NCBI GenBank assembly: GCA_050084985.1
Contig: JBITNC010000001.1
Location: 83,762,001 to 83,826,000 of the forward strand
Direction of reading: 5' to 3'
Length of the DNA: 64,000 bases
Source: Nageia nagi
Taxonomy: Eukaryota > Pinophyta
Shown: one piece after another, positions 36,530 through 48,620 of the stretch
Layout of the letters: each line of letters begins with the position of its first letter
How positions within the stretch are numbered: position 1 is the stretch's first letter
Program-made: the position numbers and the translations under genes
Notes under the pieces: model-generated
The model's database searches: none
What the model was told of the DNA's origin: nothing
What the model saw: the letters and a program-made list of their open reading frames with translations, nothing else

Positions 36530-37440
36530 TCATGGCCTCCTCAAAAATATTTTATTATTTATAATTAACAACCATCCTAAGTATTTTAGGATTCTCATTA
36601 GTAATAGATAAAGAAATGGAGAACAAAAATAAGATGGACTATACCTCTTGGGTTGTTTTCTTTCACTTATTGAACTTCTCAACATTGGGGATTGAATGTA
36701 TGGTTTATATGTATCTTTTATTAAGTTAGGATATCCATTTGTGATATCAAATTGGACCATGTAGGTACCTTTGTCTTTTGTTACTTTTCTTTACAGGAAT
36801 AATTTTGAGTTTTCCAAGCATCATATTTTCATTATTTGGCTTAGTTTTTTTCTCATTTGGAAAATGCATATATGTATCAAAACCAAAAACTATAAGATGA
36901 ATAAAAGAAGGTTTATTTCCAAAACATTCTTCAAATATATTTTTATCAAGCCATTTTGATGTGGACAATTGATTTAGTAGTAGTTAGCATGTAGTTTATA
37001 CTACCTATATCTAGAATTCTTGTGCTCATGTAGCACCATTAAGCATATTCCTTTCCTTTTTAATAAACATCCTATTCAATCTATCAATAAATACATTCTA
37101 TTGAGGGATTTATAGAGGAAGATTCTATCTTGTAATACCACATTGTTAACAAAATTTCTCAAATATATTTGAACAAAAACCATCATATTATGTATCCTTA
37201 ACACCTTTATGTTCTTATCAATTTTATTCTCAATAAGTAATATAAATTCTATAACTTTTAAAATACCCCAACTTTTCTTCTAACAAAATAGATCCATACA
37301 TACATTGAGAAATCATCATTGAAAGAAATATACCTCCATTTTTTTCCAAGAGATCAAGTAGGTATATGATGAAAAAAATCACTAGGAAATAGTTTTGTCA
37401 CATCTTTTGATCTTATAACATCATATGGGAATTTTACATG
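36530..37440 (-). pseudogene. Copia integrase remnant (minus strand)
   Basis: Read right to left: SLGKKWRYISFNDDFSMYVW (about 37360-37290; integrase start), a QCGITR.N-like block near 37140, RLNRMFIKKEKEYA near 37080-37040, then WLDKNIFEECFGNKPSFIHL and VFGFDTYMHFPNEKK (36968-36840). It ends with the RYSPS linker to RT near 36640. Domain order is correct for copia. Gag and protease should lie just to the right, where the inverted repeat begins. Confidence 0.78.
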
Positions 37441-37793
37441 ATTTTTCTTGCCTTAAATGCAATTTTCATAGAAATAAAAACCTATAGAGCACTTAGGACT
37501 ACCTTAAACCATACATTTCATGTATAAAGTATGCAATAACTTCTCTCAAATAAATCATACTTTTTTATTCCATAATGTTATCTTCTTAATAAAAATTCTA
37601 TCTAATTCAAAGTTAAGAACATTTGAACTACTATGACTGTCAATCAAAGTGCTTACTAATAGATTGTTTAAAGTTCTAATCTAAACTCCTCTATCCAAAA
37701 CCATTAGTACATAAACTATCTTTCATGAATCATTTTCAAATATGATATGGATATTTGCATCACTCATCTTACTTATAATAATAAAATATATGT
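37441..37793 (-). pseudogene. Copia protease/pre-integrase remnant
   Basis: The minus-strand segment MSDANIHIIFEND near 37770-37730 and a later LDRIFIKK-like block sit where protease and the GAG-pre-integrase domain are expected. The similarity is weak, and the call leans on the order of its neighbours. Confidence 0.4.
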
Positions 37794-39334
37794 ACTATGT
37801 GTGTGGCTTCTTTTCCCTTTTTCACTTTACCATGATAATCTTCAACATACTTTACATTTCCATATAACCTCCATTTCTAAAATATTAGAGCTACTGATAT
37901 ATCTTCATCTAATTTAGAGCTATAAAGGTGAGGAATTAACTTTATGTCAAACTTAGGAATTCATATTGGTGATTTTCATATCAAAGCATGAGTATAGACC
38001 TTCAAAATAAGACCATGCTACAAGGGAACTATTTTATGTTATTTCCTTACCTTTAGAATGGAGATTTGTAATGAATTAACTAGAAAGAAAGGGAATTTGA
38101 CCTTCATTATGATATAACTATTTTATCTAGATTTTATACTTAATAATCAATTTGCACAGTTTAGACTAGATTTTGGGAAGTCTTCCTACATCATACCCTT
38201 CAAAGAACTTTGTAATCTTTCTAAATTTAGCCTCAAACTATTCTACATAATTTTTACTTTGTTTATCCTCCCTCTTTTTTTATCTTTCCTTTTGGTTTGA
38301 GATATGTTCTAGCCAGTACCACTTCCATGGTGAATTCAAACTCTAAATATTCTCTTACAACTTCATCATTATTCCTCATTTGGAGCACCTTATGATAAAT
38401 ATTTCTATTGTAGCCTTTAAAGGCTTCAAAGAAGCATTAGAGTACTCCTTTGCAAATCATCTCCCATAAAGCTTTTTTTTGTTATTTGAGAACATTCAAC
38501 ATGCTATATGTGAATAAGGTCACCTCCCATTATGATATTAACAAGTCCAAATGATATATATAATCATCATAATTTGGACTTATCATTATCATAATGGGAG
38601 GTGACCTTATTCACATAGAGCATGTTGAATGTTTTCAAAAAACATTTAAAAAAAATATTTATTAGAGATGATTTGCAAAGGAGGACTCAAATGCTTCCTT
38701 GAAGCCTTTAAAGGCTACAATAGAAATATTTATCAAAATGTGCTCCAAATGAGGAATAATGATAAAGTTGTACGAGAAGATTTAGAATTTGAATTCACCA
38801 TGGAAGTGGTAGTAGCTAGAACACATCTCAAGCCAAAAGGAAAGATAAAAAAATGGGGAGGATAAATAAAGTAAAAATGATGTAGAATAGTTTGAGGCTA
38901 AGTTCGGAAAGATTACAGAGTTTTATGAAGGGTATGATGTAGGAATACTTCCCAAAATCTAGTCTAAATTGTGCAAATTGATTATTAAGTATACAAGCTA
39001 GATAAAATAGTTATAGCATAATAAAGGTCAAATTCCCTTTCTTTCTAGTTAATTCATTATAATCTCCATTATAAAGGTAAGGAAATAACATAAAATAGTT
39101 CCCCTTCATTATGGTCTTATTTTGAAGGTCTATACTAATGCTTTGATATGAAAATCACCAATATGAATTCCTAAGTTTGACATAAAGTTAATTCCTCACC
39201 TTTATAGCTCTAAATTAGATGAAGATATGTCAGTAGCTCTAATATTTTAGAAATGGAGGTCATATGGAAATGTAAAGTATGTTGAAGATTATTATGATAA
39301 AGTGAAAAAGGGGAAAGAAGCCACACACATAGTG
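37794..39334. repeat. Giant inverted repeat (arms about 760 bp)
   Basis: The left arm 37794-38552 and right arm 38572-39334 are reverse complements over their whole length, at roughly 95% identity by eye. The loop of about 19 bp (GATATATATAATCATCAT) is itself AT-rich and partly palindromic. Checks: GTGTGGCTTCTTTTCCC (37801) pairs with GGGGAAAGAAGCCACAC (39310-39326), and AAGGTCACCTCCCATTATGAT (38516) pairs with ATCATAATGGGAGGTGACCTT near 38588. The arms hold a protein-like frame, EFEFTMEVVVARTHLKPKGK on the right and a near copy on the left. A degenerate zinc-knuckle-like YGNVKYVEDYYDKVKKGKE lies near the outer end. On the minus strand the left arm leads into a copia element, so the arms are probably its gag end. 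A transcript would fold into a very long hairpin. Confidence 0.92.
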
Positions 39335-40560
39335 GAATATTGGATTATAATAAATCTATATATAAATACACTATACCAAAGTGAGCCAAAGTAGTTAGAA
39401 AGAACAAAATCAAGGAAAATATGTAATAGGAATAAAATGAAGGGGATTTTGTTCAAGCTATTGGGTATGTTAATTTTACATGCTATGATATTTAATTTTG
39501 ATCAGAAAACTCTATTTAATATATTATATTATGATGTAATCACTTTTTGGCTATTTTGTAGATGTGTCTATAGCTTAAAATTATTTTGTATATATGTCAA
39601 TAGCTCATTATGGTAAATGTATTATCATAGTGGCATATATTGTAAGCATTTATAGAAATGTATTCAAAAAGGAGAAACATTAAGAGGGTAATTATGTCAT
39701 TTGATAGTATGCATAAAATAATTCATGGAATGTAATGATTGTGGGTTATGCAAGGAATATTTGTATAAAATAAATCCATCATACTATTTTATAAAATGTA
39801 ATATACAACCATTAATACAAATGATGTTATATTTGTTAGTGTATTATATCCATGTAGCCATGTAGATCTATAGGGCTATCAATACATCAAATTCATGAAT
39901 TAGCCCACAATGAAACACTATACATGTGTGGTTGAATACACCCATATTGTCTAACATTTTTCCAATATATTTACTTTAATTTCTCATATAATGTCAACAC
40001 TTCAAGCATGGGATGCAATGGGTAGATATACTTTATAGCTTGTAATTAAATAATGTAAAATCTAGAAACTTATGCTTTTTACTCCATGTAAACAAAAAGG
40101 AAATAATTTAGAATATGTGCTTATTAGTTATTTTGGGCATATATAAGAATAGAAAACACTTTATAAAGAGCATGTCAATAAACATTGATATTGCAATATA
40201 GACTTGTTTACTCAAATCCTATAGATTTCATAATAAAATAAGGCATGTAAATTTAAGCAAAAATAACTAGATGTAATTTTCTTTTACATGGAATTGTGAT
40301 AAAAATGTATACAAAATGTAGGTATGCAACTATAACACTAGTATAAAAAAGCAAATCCTACTTCATAAATATTTTATTACTTACTCTTATGTCAACTTGC
40401 AAAGACACACTAGCATATGCTACTTTATAAATCATTACAACAAGCTTTGTCCCATCCATGAAAAGGTTTTTTTTCACTCATTTACCATCTTCATTGAAAC
40501 ATGTTTTTTGAAAGATTCATGTGCTAATATGAACTTGTTGATATAATAAAATAAAATAAC
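39335..40560. other. AT-rich region, no gene seen
   Basis: Copia protease does not continue out of the right arm of the inverted repeat, and nothing else was recognised before the PPR remnants. Confidence 0.35.
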
Positions 40561-40995
40561 ATAGAAATCGAAATCATTTTGTTGATATAATAGTTGTTAA
40601 ATCACTCACATAGCTAAAAAGAAGTCTCATGGGATGAATAATTATACATGAGGCTGTAAATACTTTAATAGCATCATGAGTGATGTTTATTACTTTATTC
40701 CTAGCATGAATAATTATACATGAATTCTTGAACTTCTTGGTCATTAAAGAAGCTTTGACCTTCATTTTCAAGAAGCCCATAAAACTTAAATTATATGTAT
40801 GGATGTTTCTACTTGATGCTAGTAGTTTACATAAGAATGTAGTTATAGGGGAGTTTGTGCCAACAAAATATTTTTTGTTGGAGGATAAACATGCTTAATC
40901 TTATGTTCTTCTTTCAAATATTTATATTGAATTGGGTAGCTAGGATGATGCTAAAATAGTCATGACATTGATAAAACATAAAGGAATCAAGAGTA
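40561..40995 (+). pseudogene. PPR protein C-terminal (E-domain) fragment
   Basis: Frames across 40660-40995 match the end of a plant PLS-class pentatricopeptide protein: a MNNYT.ILELLGH block, EALTFIFKKPIK (near 40749), VWMFLLDASSLHKNVVIGEF (the E-motif W..LL.AC..H.N...GE), FLLEDKHA, then YVLLSNIYIELGS.DDAK. Stops and shifts break it. PPR proteins bind organellar RNA for editing or processing. This fragment lies upstream of a second PPR fragment that starts again with repeat motifs. Confidence 0.72.
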
Positions 40996-42130
40996 ATTGA
41001 AAAGGGCTTTTCATTGAATGTTGTGGTTGTGAACACCATGATAGATGCATATGAAAAATATGGAAGAATACACAAAGCCCAAAAATTATTTCATAATGTA
41101 TATATAATTTTATTGATTGCAATAATCATAGGATATCCACAACATGATTCAAACATAGTTTTATAGATAGCAATAATCCTAGAATATGCAAAAGAAGATA
41201 CATTGAAAGGGTCTATGATGTTTTTGAAAACATTCCACATTGAGATGCTATCTCATGGACTAAAATGATCCTAAGATATGCAAAAATAAGGTTTTTTGAA
41301 AAGGCTTTAGAAACATTTAAGCACATAAAATTATCATCATGTGTAAATCCAAACTCTACAATCTTTGTTAGCATTCTCCTATCATGTGACACCATGGGAT
41401 ATCTTGAAGAAGGTATTAATTTCCATTAAGTAGTATTTGAAAATAGCTTATCATTAAATATTGTTATTGTGAATACCCTAATAAATATTTATATAAAATA
41501 TGGAATAATACATAAGGTATAAGACTTATTTAATAATATGTATGATGTAGATATAATTTTCTATATTGAAAAGATTGGAGGATATGCAATTCATAGACAT
41601 AATAAGGATTCCCTCAAAATATTTGATCTAATGAAGTGTTTGGGACCAAAATTTGACATCATAACCATAATATATGTTCTACTAGCATATATCCATATAG
41701 ATGTAGTGGATGAGGGTCATAAATACATCAATAACAAAAGGGATTTTTATCACATTATTCTAGGGATGAATAATTATATATGTATTTTTGACCTTCTTAG
41801 CCATGCATTCTATCATTATCAAAATTCCCATATAATTTGTATTAAATGTTTAAAGAATTATCGATACTTATATCACCCATAATGAAATAATATATACATT
41901 TATGATTGATCTTCTTGGTCAACTAGGGCATTTAGATGAAGTAAAAGACTTTATAAATAGTATACCAATAAACCTTATTACTGCAATGTTGACTGGTTTT
42001 CTTCATACCTTGATCAATTTTCAAGAGATAGTAATATATTTATTTTCCTTATGCTTCTCACCTTCTTTGCCCTATTTTCATTATATTTGTTAGGTTTGGT
42101 GCCAATTCATGAGTCATAATAATGAAATAA
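40996..42130 (+). pseudogene. PPR protein repeats, decayed second copy
   Basis: Successive PPR motifs: VVVVNTMIDAYEKYGRIHKA (about 41023), DVFENIP..DAISWTKMILR (41208), KALETFKHIKLSS, LNIVIVNTLINIYIKYGIIH (41458), DIIFYIEKIGGYAIHRHNKD (41547), KIFDLMKCLGPKFDIITIIY (41616) and MIDLLGQLGHLDEVKDFINS (41902). The 35-residue pattern is clear. Frames change several times and there is no Met-to-stop frame. It is a pseudogene, probably a retroposed or duplicated copy, since plant PPR genes usually lack introns. Confidence 0.85.
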
Positions 42131-42955
42131 CATAATACATATATGGTTCATCTTCATGGTTGTGCTAAGCATTTAGAGCAAAAGAAATGACCTTCTTGGA
42201 CATGTTGGCTTCATACTTTCAATAGATTATAGGAAATGGATCTTGTCATCTATTGCCAAGTGGGAGGTGAGAAAATAGTTTGTAATTCCTATTTGATTCT
42301 TAGATCCTTTCCTCCACAAGGGGTTTCTGTTAGTAGGAAATGGTAAATAACATGTGAGTGCTACAAGGGGTTATTTTTAATATCAACTTGAAGAATCAGT
42401 ATATTCATAAATATATTATAAAATAAGGGGCTAGGGGTTTTTACCATTGGGGAGGGGTTACTATGGTGATTACTGGGGTCACACTAGGGATGGGGAATCA
42501 CCATGGATGAATAGGGATTGGATTGTATATGATGATATTATTCTTCTATTGCTCTTTAGTTTTATTATTTTGAAATAATTAAAATATTATTATATTATTT
42601 TACTATCAAATACATCCTAACATATTAAATTTATTAATTAATTGATCTTTTTACAAATTTAAACAAATTAATATTAAGTTGATAAAATTAAAATAATACA
42701 TATAATTAACAAATATGAACAAACTAACCATCAACACATTTGCTAAAAACACAAATTGTTAAATGACATTATATATATATATATAAAAAAAAAAATTTAA
42801 AGATACAAATACTAAAATGTATTTTTTTTAATGTGCTTTTCAAAATATATGGTCAATTGCTTCTTTCCAAAAATATTCTGTTTGAGTTTAAATCATTGAC
42901 ATATTAAGGATTAGAAGATTTTATTATTATTTTTTGTTTGAAATATAACTTATGG
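42131..42955. other. Flank with G-rich patch
   Basis: 42130-42200 may be a further shuffled PPR segment. 42425-42520 is G-rich (GGGGAGGGGTTACTATGG) and partly resembles 43316-43400. 42769-42785 is a short TA run. No gene was recognised. Confidence 0.3.
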
Positions 42956-42959
42956 AGAA

Positions 42960-43085
42960 ACAAAGAAAGAAAGAAAATATATTAATGTCCATGGGTGACC
43001 AAAAGCAACCAATTGGATTGGAGTTTACAAGAATGATAAAGTAGGAAACAAGGCCCAAGTGTACAAAATCTAGCTAAATAGGAAT
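42960..43085 (-). mobile_element. Possible third SINE copy, degraded
   Basis: The minus-strand tail TTGCTTTTGGTCACCCATGG followed by ACATTAATATATTTTCTTTC matches the tails of the two better SINE copies. The tRNA-like head is hard to recognise. It could equally be the 3' end of a related LINE. Confidence 0.4.
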
Positions 43086-44288
43086 ACAATATAGTTATGG
43101 ATGGTTAAGAAGAGATCGCATTAAGCCTAGATAAAGAGTGTAAAGAAAATATCAACAATGTAGTAAAGGTGGATCCTTCTTATCTTAAAGGCTCACATTT
43201 GAGTTGAATTTACTAGTATTGAAGGAATATTATACATTGATGAAATAGTAAAACTACCAAGAGGTAGTCTTAATTGATTTAATTTTTTTTTGTAAAATGG
43301 TAAGTTTAAAATTATTATGTAGGGGTTTACCATGAGGGGTTTAAAAAATTAAAAGGGGAGGTGGTAAATTTAAAAAATAAGGGGGTTTTTAATAACCCCA
43401 TGCATGCACATGTTTTAATAGCTTCCTATTAAGAGACCCCCCACGCTTTCCTCTAAGCTTCTAATATTTTTTGTGATGGAGAGGGTAGGTATGAAACACC
43501 TAGTTTGTATTTTGAGAGAAAACTTTTGGGTAGGTGCTAAAGTGTTTACCTAAAGTTTTCTATTTTTGATTAAATTTTATGGTATATTTCAATCATTATT
43601 GTATCACATATTAGGATGGTTAATTAACAATATAAAAAACTACCTTGTATATTCATATATAATGGTAGCTTAACACCTCTCTAAAAACTACCTTATATGC
43701 CTACATAAAATGGTGGTTAAAAAGCATGATGAGAGAACCATCATAAATCATCTATTGTTAAAGCCTAATTTTCTTGTAGTTAATGTTTAATAAATTTCAT
43801 TTGTTAACTAGTAGGTTATAATTTTCATGTGTACATTTCTAGTAATATAAGGATATGGCACCTCGATCAAGATTTAGGGACATGAAAATAAGAGCTTTTA
43901 TAGATCAAATATTTCCTTTTCCTTATTTTTGTCTTATTATGTTGCATTATTCATAAATTTTTAGGAAATAATTTTTAAGGCTTGTTGGATGTTTCAATAT
44001 TTTATTACATTTTCTATTTACATTATAGATTTCTTTGTTAGATTTTGAAGCCTAAAAGTTAGCTAAGTATAAAAGTAGCTATTGGTTTCATATTTGGTAT
44101 GAACAAATTTTATTTCTATGATCAATCAATGGGGTATTAACTAAGCACATAGATTGGTTGTCAAGTCTTGACTAACCAACTTTGTGATAGCCAACCAAAA
44201 CCTAATGGGTTTGATCATGACCAATTGCAAACTACAGACATAAGGATTTTATTTTTAGTGATCAAACTTAATCTTTGTTTATTCTAGT
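43086..44288. other. AT-rich region, no gene seen
   Basis: Only a G-rich patch at 43316-43400 stands out. No coding region was recognised. Confidence 0.3.
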
Positions 44289-44890
44289 TATATATTTATA
44301 AATATGATTTTTATTAATTAATAAAACATACTTATTTCAATAAGAAATAATATTGTAAAATGGGTGTAAATGCATCATAAGCAATGTACTTAGCAGATAA
44401 CAATGTAAAAGTTGTAGATCTTAAGAAGGTAAAGTCATCTATAAAAGGAGAAGCAAAGTAAATATTTGATAAAAGAGAAAATCCAAGGAATATGCCACAA
44501 ATACAATAACATATATTGAAACCACCTCTCCAACTTGGATTTGTTATCCCCCTCTTACTATGAATCATTTTCATTCTTTATGCGAGGTAAGATTCTTCAA
44601 AATAAACAGTGTTGGTTCCCTTCATTGACTGCATCAACAATAATGATGATGTTCTTTCTTCATCTAGAGGATTCATAATTTGAATTCTTAAAGCTCTTTC
44701 ATGATTAGAAGTTAGGCATGTGATAACTCATTTTTTATCTTTTAGAAAAACTCTATCAGATGATGATATTCTTTTTATCATTTGGAGATAAAATTAAGCT
44801 TGCATTACTTCAAATATATATATTATAGATATAATAATGTATTATTTATTTAATTTATTATTTATGGTTTATATTTTGGTGAACTTGACT
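44289..44890 (+). repeat. 5' LTR of short element
   Basis: Shares long blocks with 45704-46430, for example AAATATGATTTTTATTAATTAA, TCATCTATAAAAGGAGAAG (with a TATAAAAG promoter-like box at 44439) and CCACCTCTCCAACTTG/GCACCTCTCCAACTTG. The microsatellite seed here is short (ATATATATATTATAGATATAAT, about 44815-44836). Confidence 0.75.
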
Positions 44891-45693
44891 ATTTTGAAGA
44901 ATTTTGTCCCTTGGGGAAATATTTTATGCATATCCAAGAATGAGCTTCATTTGATATTATTTTTCTCTTAAATCTTTATTTGCCACTACTTCAGCAAATA
45001 CCAAGGTTTATGGAATGGGGTATTGCTCAAATAGATACCAATATTGATGCATTGGCCATTATTTTTAAGGTGTTAGTACTAACATATTTAGCCACTATAG
45101 TAGCATACACTAATATAGATCTTATGGGAAAGTAGTTTTTAAGGAAGCAACCAAGAGCATAAATTTTGAACCCAAAAAGTTATATAAAAGCGATGTCCAT
45201 GCCATCAGTAGCCTACAACAACAACATACATATTTTTCTTCCTTATAATAAACAATACACCAATAATATTATTCATCAATGAAGGGATATTGAAGGCTTC
45301 TAGAACCCGTGAACTCCCTAGTATCAAGAATGAAGGAATCATCACCATCCATCAAGGGAGGAGAAGAGAGTTTCCTGTTGCATCATAGCAAATAGTTGAA
45401 GAAAACTATAATGGAGAGTAGATACAAAAGCATAATTAATCCCTCAAGATTAGAGTTATTGGTGAGTTCTTAGGGAAACCTCAAAATATTATCTTTCTCC
45501 ATCTTATTTTTATCTTGATTTCCCTATCCATGGAGCTTTCTTGGGGCAACCAAGTAAAAAAGGGGCATACAAGGGGCATCAAACCAACAATGATCAAGGA
45601 AAAATAGTTCAATTCTAGGCATATATTTTTCTTTGTTATTTATTTGAATTATGCAATTTCAATTCTTTTCATTACATATCCAAAGAGGGGTAA

Positions 45694-46116
45694 TGTAGAT
45701 GACTAAATATGATTTTTATTAATTAATAAATTTTATTTATTCCATCAAGAAATAATATTTAAAAAAGGGTATAAATGCAACATAAGCAATGTAATGAGTA
45801 GATAACAATGTAAAAGGTGTAGATTTCAAGAAGTAAAAATCATCTATAAAAGGAGAAGAAAGTGAATATTTGATAAGAGAGCAAATCCAAGGAATACAAT
45901 GCAAATACAATAGTATCTATTGATAGCACCTCTCCAACTTGTATTTGTGATCCTAAGAATAATTTGCATTCTTTATCATACATACACATGTGACCACTTA
46001 TTTTATATTTACTCAAAAATATCTATCCAATGGTGATATTAATTTATCATTTATAGATCAAATTTGGCTTGCATTGATTCATATATAGAGAGAGAGACAC
46101 ACACACAGATATATAT

Positions 46117-46196
<80 letters not shown>

Positions 46197-46214
46197 TGTA
46201 TGTATGTATGTATG

Positions 46215-46294
<80 letters not shown>

Positions 46295-46445
46295 TATGTA
46301 TATATATATATATATGTGTATGTGTGTGTATGTATATAATATATATATATATATATCTGTGTGTGTGTGTGTGTATGTATCATAAACATGATAATAAATT
46401 ATTTATTTAATTGATTATTTATTATTTATACTAGTATTGAGAACT
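45694..46445 (+). repeat. 3' LTR of short element, microsatellite-bearing
   Basis: Matches the 5' LTR up to CTTGCATTGATTCATATATA (near 46070), then carries about 300 bp of simple repeats. It then matches again from GATAATAAATTATTTATTTAA (46390). Confidence 0.75.
46083..46380. repeat. Compound microsatellite (TA, TATG, GA, CA, TG)
   Basis: Order: GA run, CA run, long TA runs, TATG tetranucleotide block (46168-46219), long TA block, second TATG block (46267-46293), TA, TG runs. The tyrosine-, cysteine- and isoleucine-rich open frames across it on both strands are artefacts of the repeat. Confidence 0.97.
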
Positions 46446-46859
46446 AGAGGTTGCATTAAGAGGTCTTTTCTATTATTGTAAAATTACTCCAGCCGTGAGT
46501 AGGAAACTAGAGTAGAATGAATATATAAGTGTGTGTGAAATTCAATATAGTACTCATGGTGTAGAATTGTGAAGGAATTGAAAGGACTATAAAACTTTAC
46601 ACATACTATTTTAAGTGGGAATTTATTTATAAATCAAAGAGGAAGGAATAATGATATTGACTAGAGGTTGGATCTTGTCATGCTTGGACTAATGAATTCA
46701 AGGGACTAAACTTTCTTTGTGGACATAAAAAAATTGGGTGTACCATGTTACATCTTTATCTTATCTTGCTTGTGTAATTTTGTTTTACTTATTTTTCTTC
46801 TATGAATCTAGAATATATTGAATTGCTCATCTATATTTTATTTAGTCAATCCTAACAAC
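46440..46859 (+). repeat. 5' LTR remnant of old copia element
   Basis: GGTGTACCATGTTACATC near 46740 matches the GGTGAACCACGTTATCTC block of the young copia LTR, and both LTRs end AATCCTAACA. The left part is obscured by decay. Confidence 0.55.
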
Positions 46860-46929
46860 TTGTATCAAAGTTTTATTTTGGGTACTTGATAGAAAGGAGG
46901 GTTTCTATATCAAGTTGAACCAATCATAG

Positions 46930-48180
46930 AAGAATGAAAGTTCAAGGTTGAAATATTAAATGAGCATGACTTTGGGATTTGGAAGATGTAGGTGGAGGAT
47001 TATCTATATTATAAGTACCTGTATCTACCATCGAGTTGAAAGATAAAAATGTTGAAGACTATATCAAATAAAGAGTGGGCTCTTCTTAAGAAAAAGACAT
47101 TGGGAATGATTCAACTATGCCTAGAAGCCATAGCAGCCTTTAATATCTAGTTCAAGTAAAACATAGTCAAACACCTAATGATAACTTTATCCAATTTGTC
47201 TAAAACAACCCTTGTCTTCTTATCAAACATTTGTTTAATTTTTAAATAATTGAAGGTGGATTTGTTATTGACCACTTGAGTAAATTTAATATGGTTACTG
47301 ATAAATTAAATTCATTGAAAATATAATTTTAAGATGAAACTAGGATATTTTTGATCTTATGCTCATTGCCAATCAGCAGCAATATTTTGGTGATGACCAT
47401 GAATAATTCTATTTAAGATTATTAAACACTATATTTTGATGAAGTTATTAGTGTAATCCTTAGTGATGATATGTAGCAAAAAAGCATAGGTCAAACATCA
47501 TGTATGACTTTGAGTATTGATAATAGGGGAAAATAAAGGGAAAGAGATAAAAGTCAAAACCATGGAAAATCAAAGTGTAGATCCAAATCCAAGGGAAAAG
47601 GTAAATTAAAATTTATATTGGTACTATGGGAAGAAAAGGCACTTAAGTAAATATTATTGGTCTTTAAAATGAGATGGAAAAGAAGGTATTGAAATAATAA
47701 TATTTATTATTAGTTTATTCATTATGATTCCTATTTTCATGCCACACTTCTCACATGGATTATTTAATAGATTATGTTTAAGGTGATTTTGGATATGTTT
47801 TGTATGTCAATGATAAACCATGCAAAAGTTTAGTAATGGAAAAGATCATGATTAAATAGCCTGATTGAAATAAGCATATTCTTAAGGAAGCAAAGCACAT
47901 ACCTAATTTAAAGAGAAACTTCAATTTGGTAGGTAAGCTTGATCTTGTAAATAAGTACATTTGCTAATTATATATGAAATATTAATAAGGTTTCTCGGTT
48001 GTAGTAAGAGGTAATATGGTTGGTATAATACATTTTCTTACTGGTACATCTTACTAGTCCATGAAACTAGTTTCTACTAGTGAGGGTGCAAATTTGTGGT
48101 ATCTCAAGCTTGAAAATATTAGTGAGAAATATATGCAAATTTCCACTCAAAGTAATTATTTCAAAATTTGAAACAAATTG
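46930..48180 (+). pseudogene. Copia Gag to pre-integrase, decayed
   Basis: Gag reads LSKFNMVTDKLNSLKI, then ILCSLPISSNILVMTMNNS (about 47350-47410), FDEVISVILSDDM and a basic tail KSKCRSKSKGKGKLKF. These match the Gag of the young copia element (LILCSLPDSWNSFVMAVSN, FDEVVGTILSEDM, SKSKGKTKLE). Downstream, KEAKHIPNLKRNFNLVGKLD and LWYLKLENISEKYMQ mark the protease end and pre-integrase region. Multiple stops. Confidence 0.8.
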
Positions 48181-48189
48181 ATTTGGGAT

Positions 48190-48620
48190 TTTATGAAGGT
48201 TTTTTATATGGAAAAAAAAAGAGAGTGAAATTTCTCATGTTTGGGAATTAGAAGAACAAGGGTAAATTAGAGCTTCTACACATGAATGTGACTTTAGAAG
48301 ATGATGCAACTAGGAAGACTTGGGTTTATTGCATAAAGATAAAATCTAATGTATTATACACTTTTAAGAAATGGAAATATTTGCTTGAGAATGACACAAA
48401 TAATTGGTTTAAGTGTCTCATATAATATAATGGAGAAGTGTATTGTAACAAGGAATTTTTCAACTCTTTTTCACTTAATGGAATTTAAAGGGTTAAAATG
48501 GTTCCAAGTACAACTCAAGATAAAGATATGTTACTAAGGATGAATAGAAATGTTATGGATCATGCATGGTGTCTAAGGTTACATTAAACTTTTTCTTTAT
48601 AGTTATGCACTAATGTTGTC
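48190..48620 (+). pseudogene. Copia integrase, decayed
   Basis: TWVYCIKIKSNVLYTFKKWK (48310-48375) and LLENDTNN, then a CNKEFFNSFSLNGI-like segment and MNRNVMDHA correspond one-to-one with the young copia integrase (TWVYCIKKKSDVFETFKRWK, CNNEFDSFCSHNGI). The conserved ENGVAERMNRT part is scrambled. Confidence 0.78.

Larger units (their letters stand above)
44289..46445 (+). mobile_element. Short LTR element with paired LTRs (about 2.1 kb)
   Basis: A direct repeat of about 600 bp or more (44289-44890 and 45694-46445) flanks an internal region of about 800 bp. CAAAGAGGGGTAA, a good polypurine tract, lies right before the second copy. The interior shows no pol domain. Size and layout suggest a non-autonomous (TRIM-like) element. 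The outer boundaries and target duplication could not be fixed. Confidence 0.65.

Noticed and set aside
42425-43400. G-rich patches at both sides of the third SINE as possible DNA transposon ends
   Set aside because: They are only loosely similar and in direct rather than inverted order. No terminal inverted repeat or target duplication was found.
46051-46410. Open frames on both strands rich in Tyr, Ile, Cys and Val/His/Thr
   Set aside because: They are translations of the TA/TATG/TG microsatellite and have no coding evidence.
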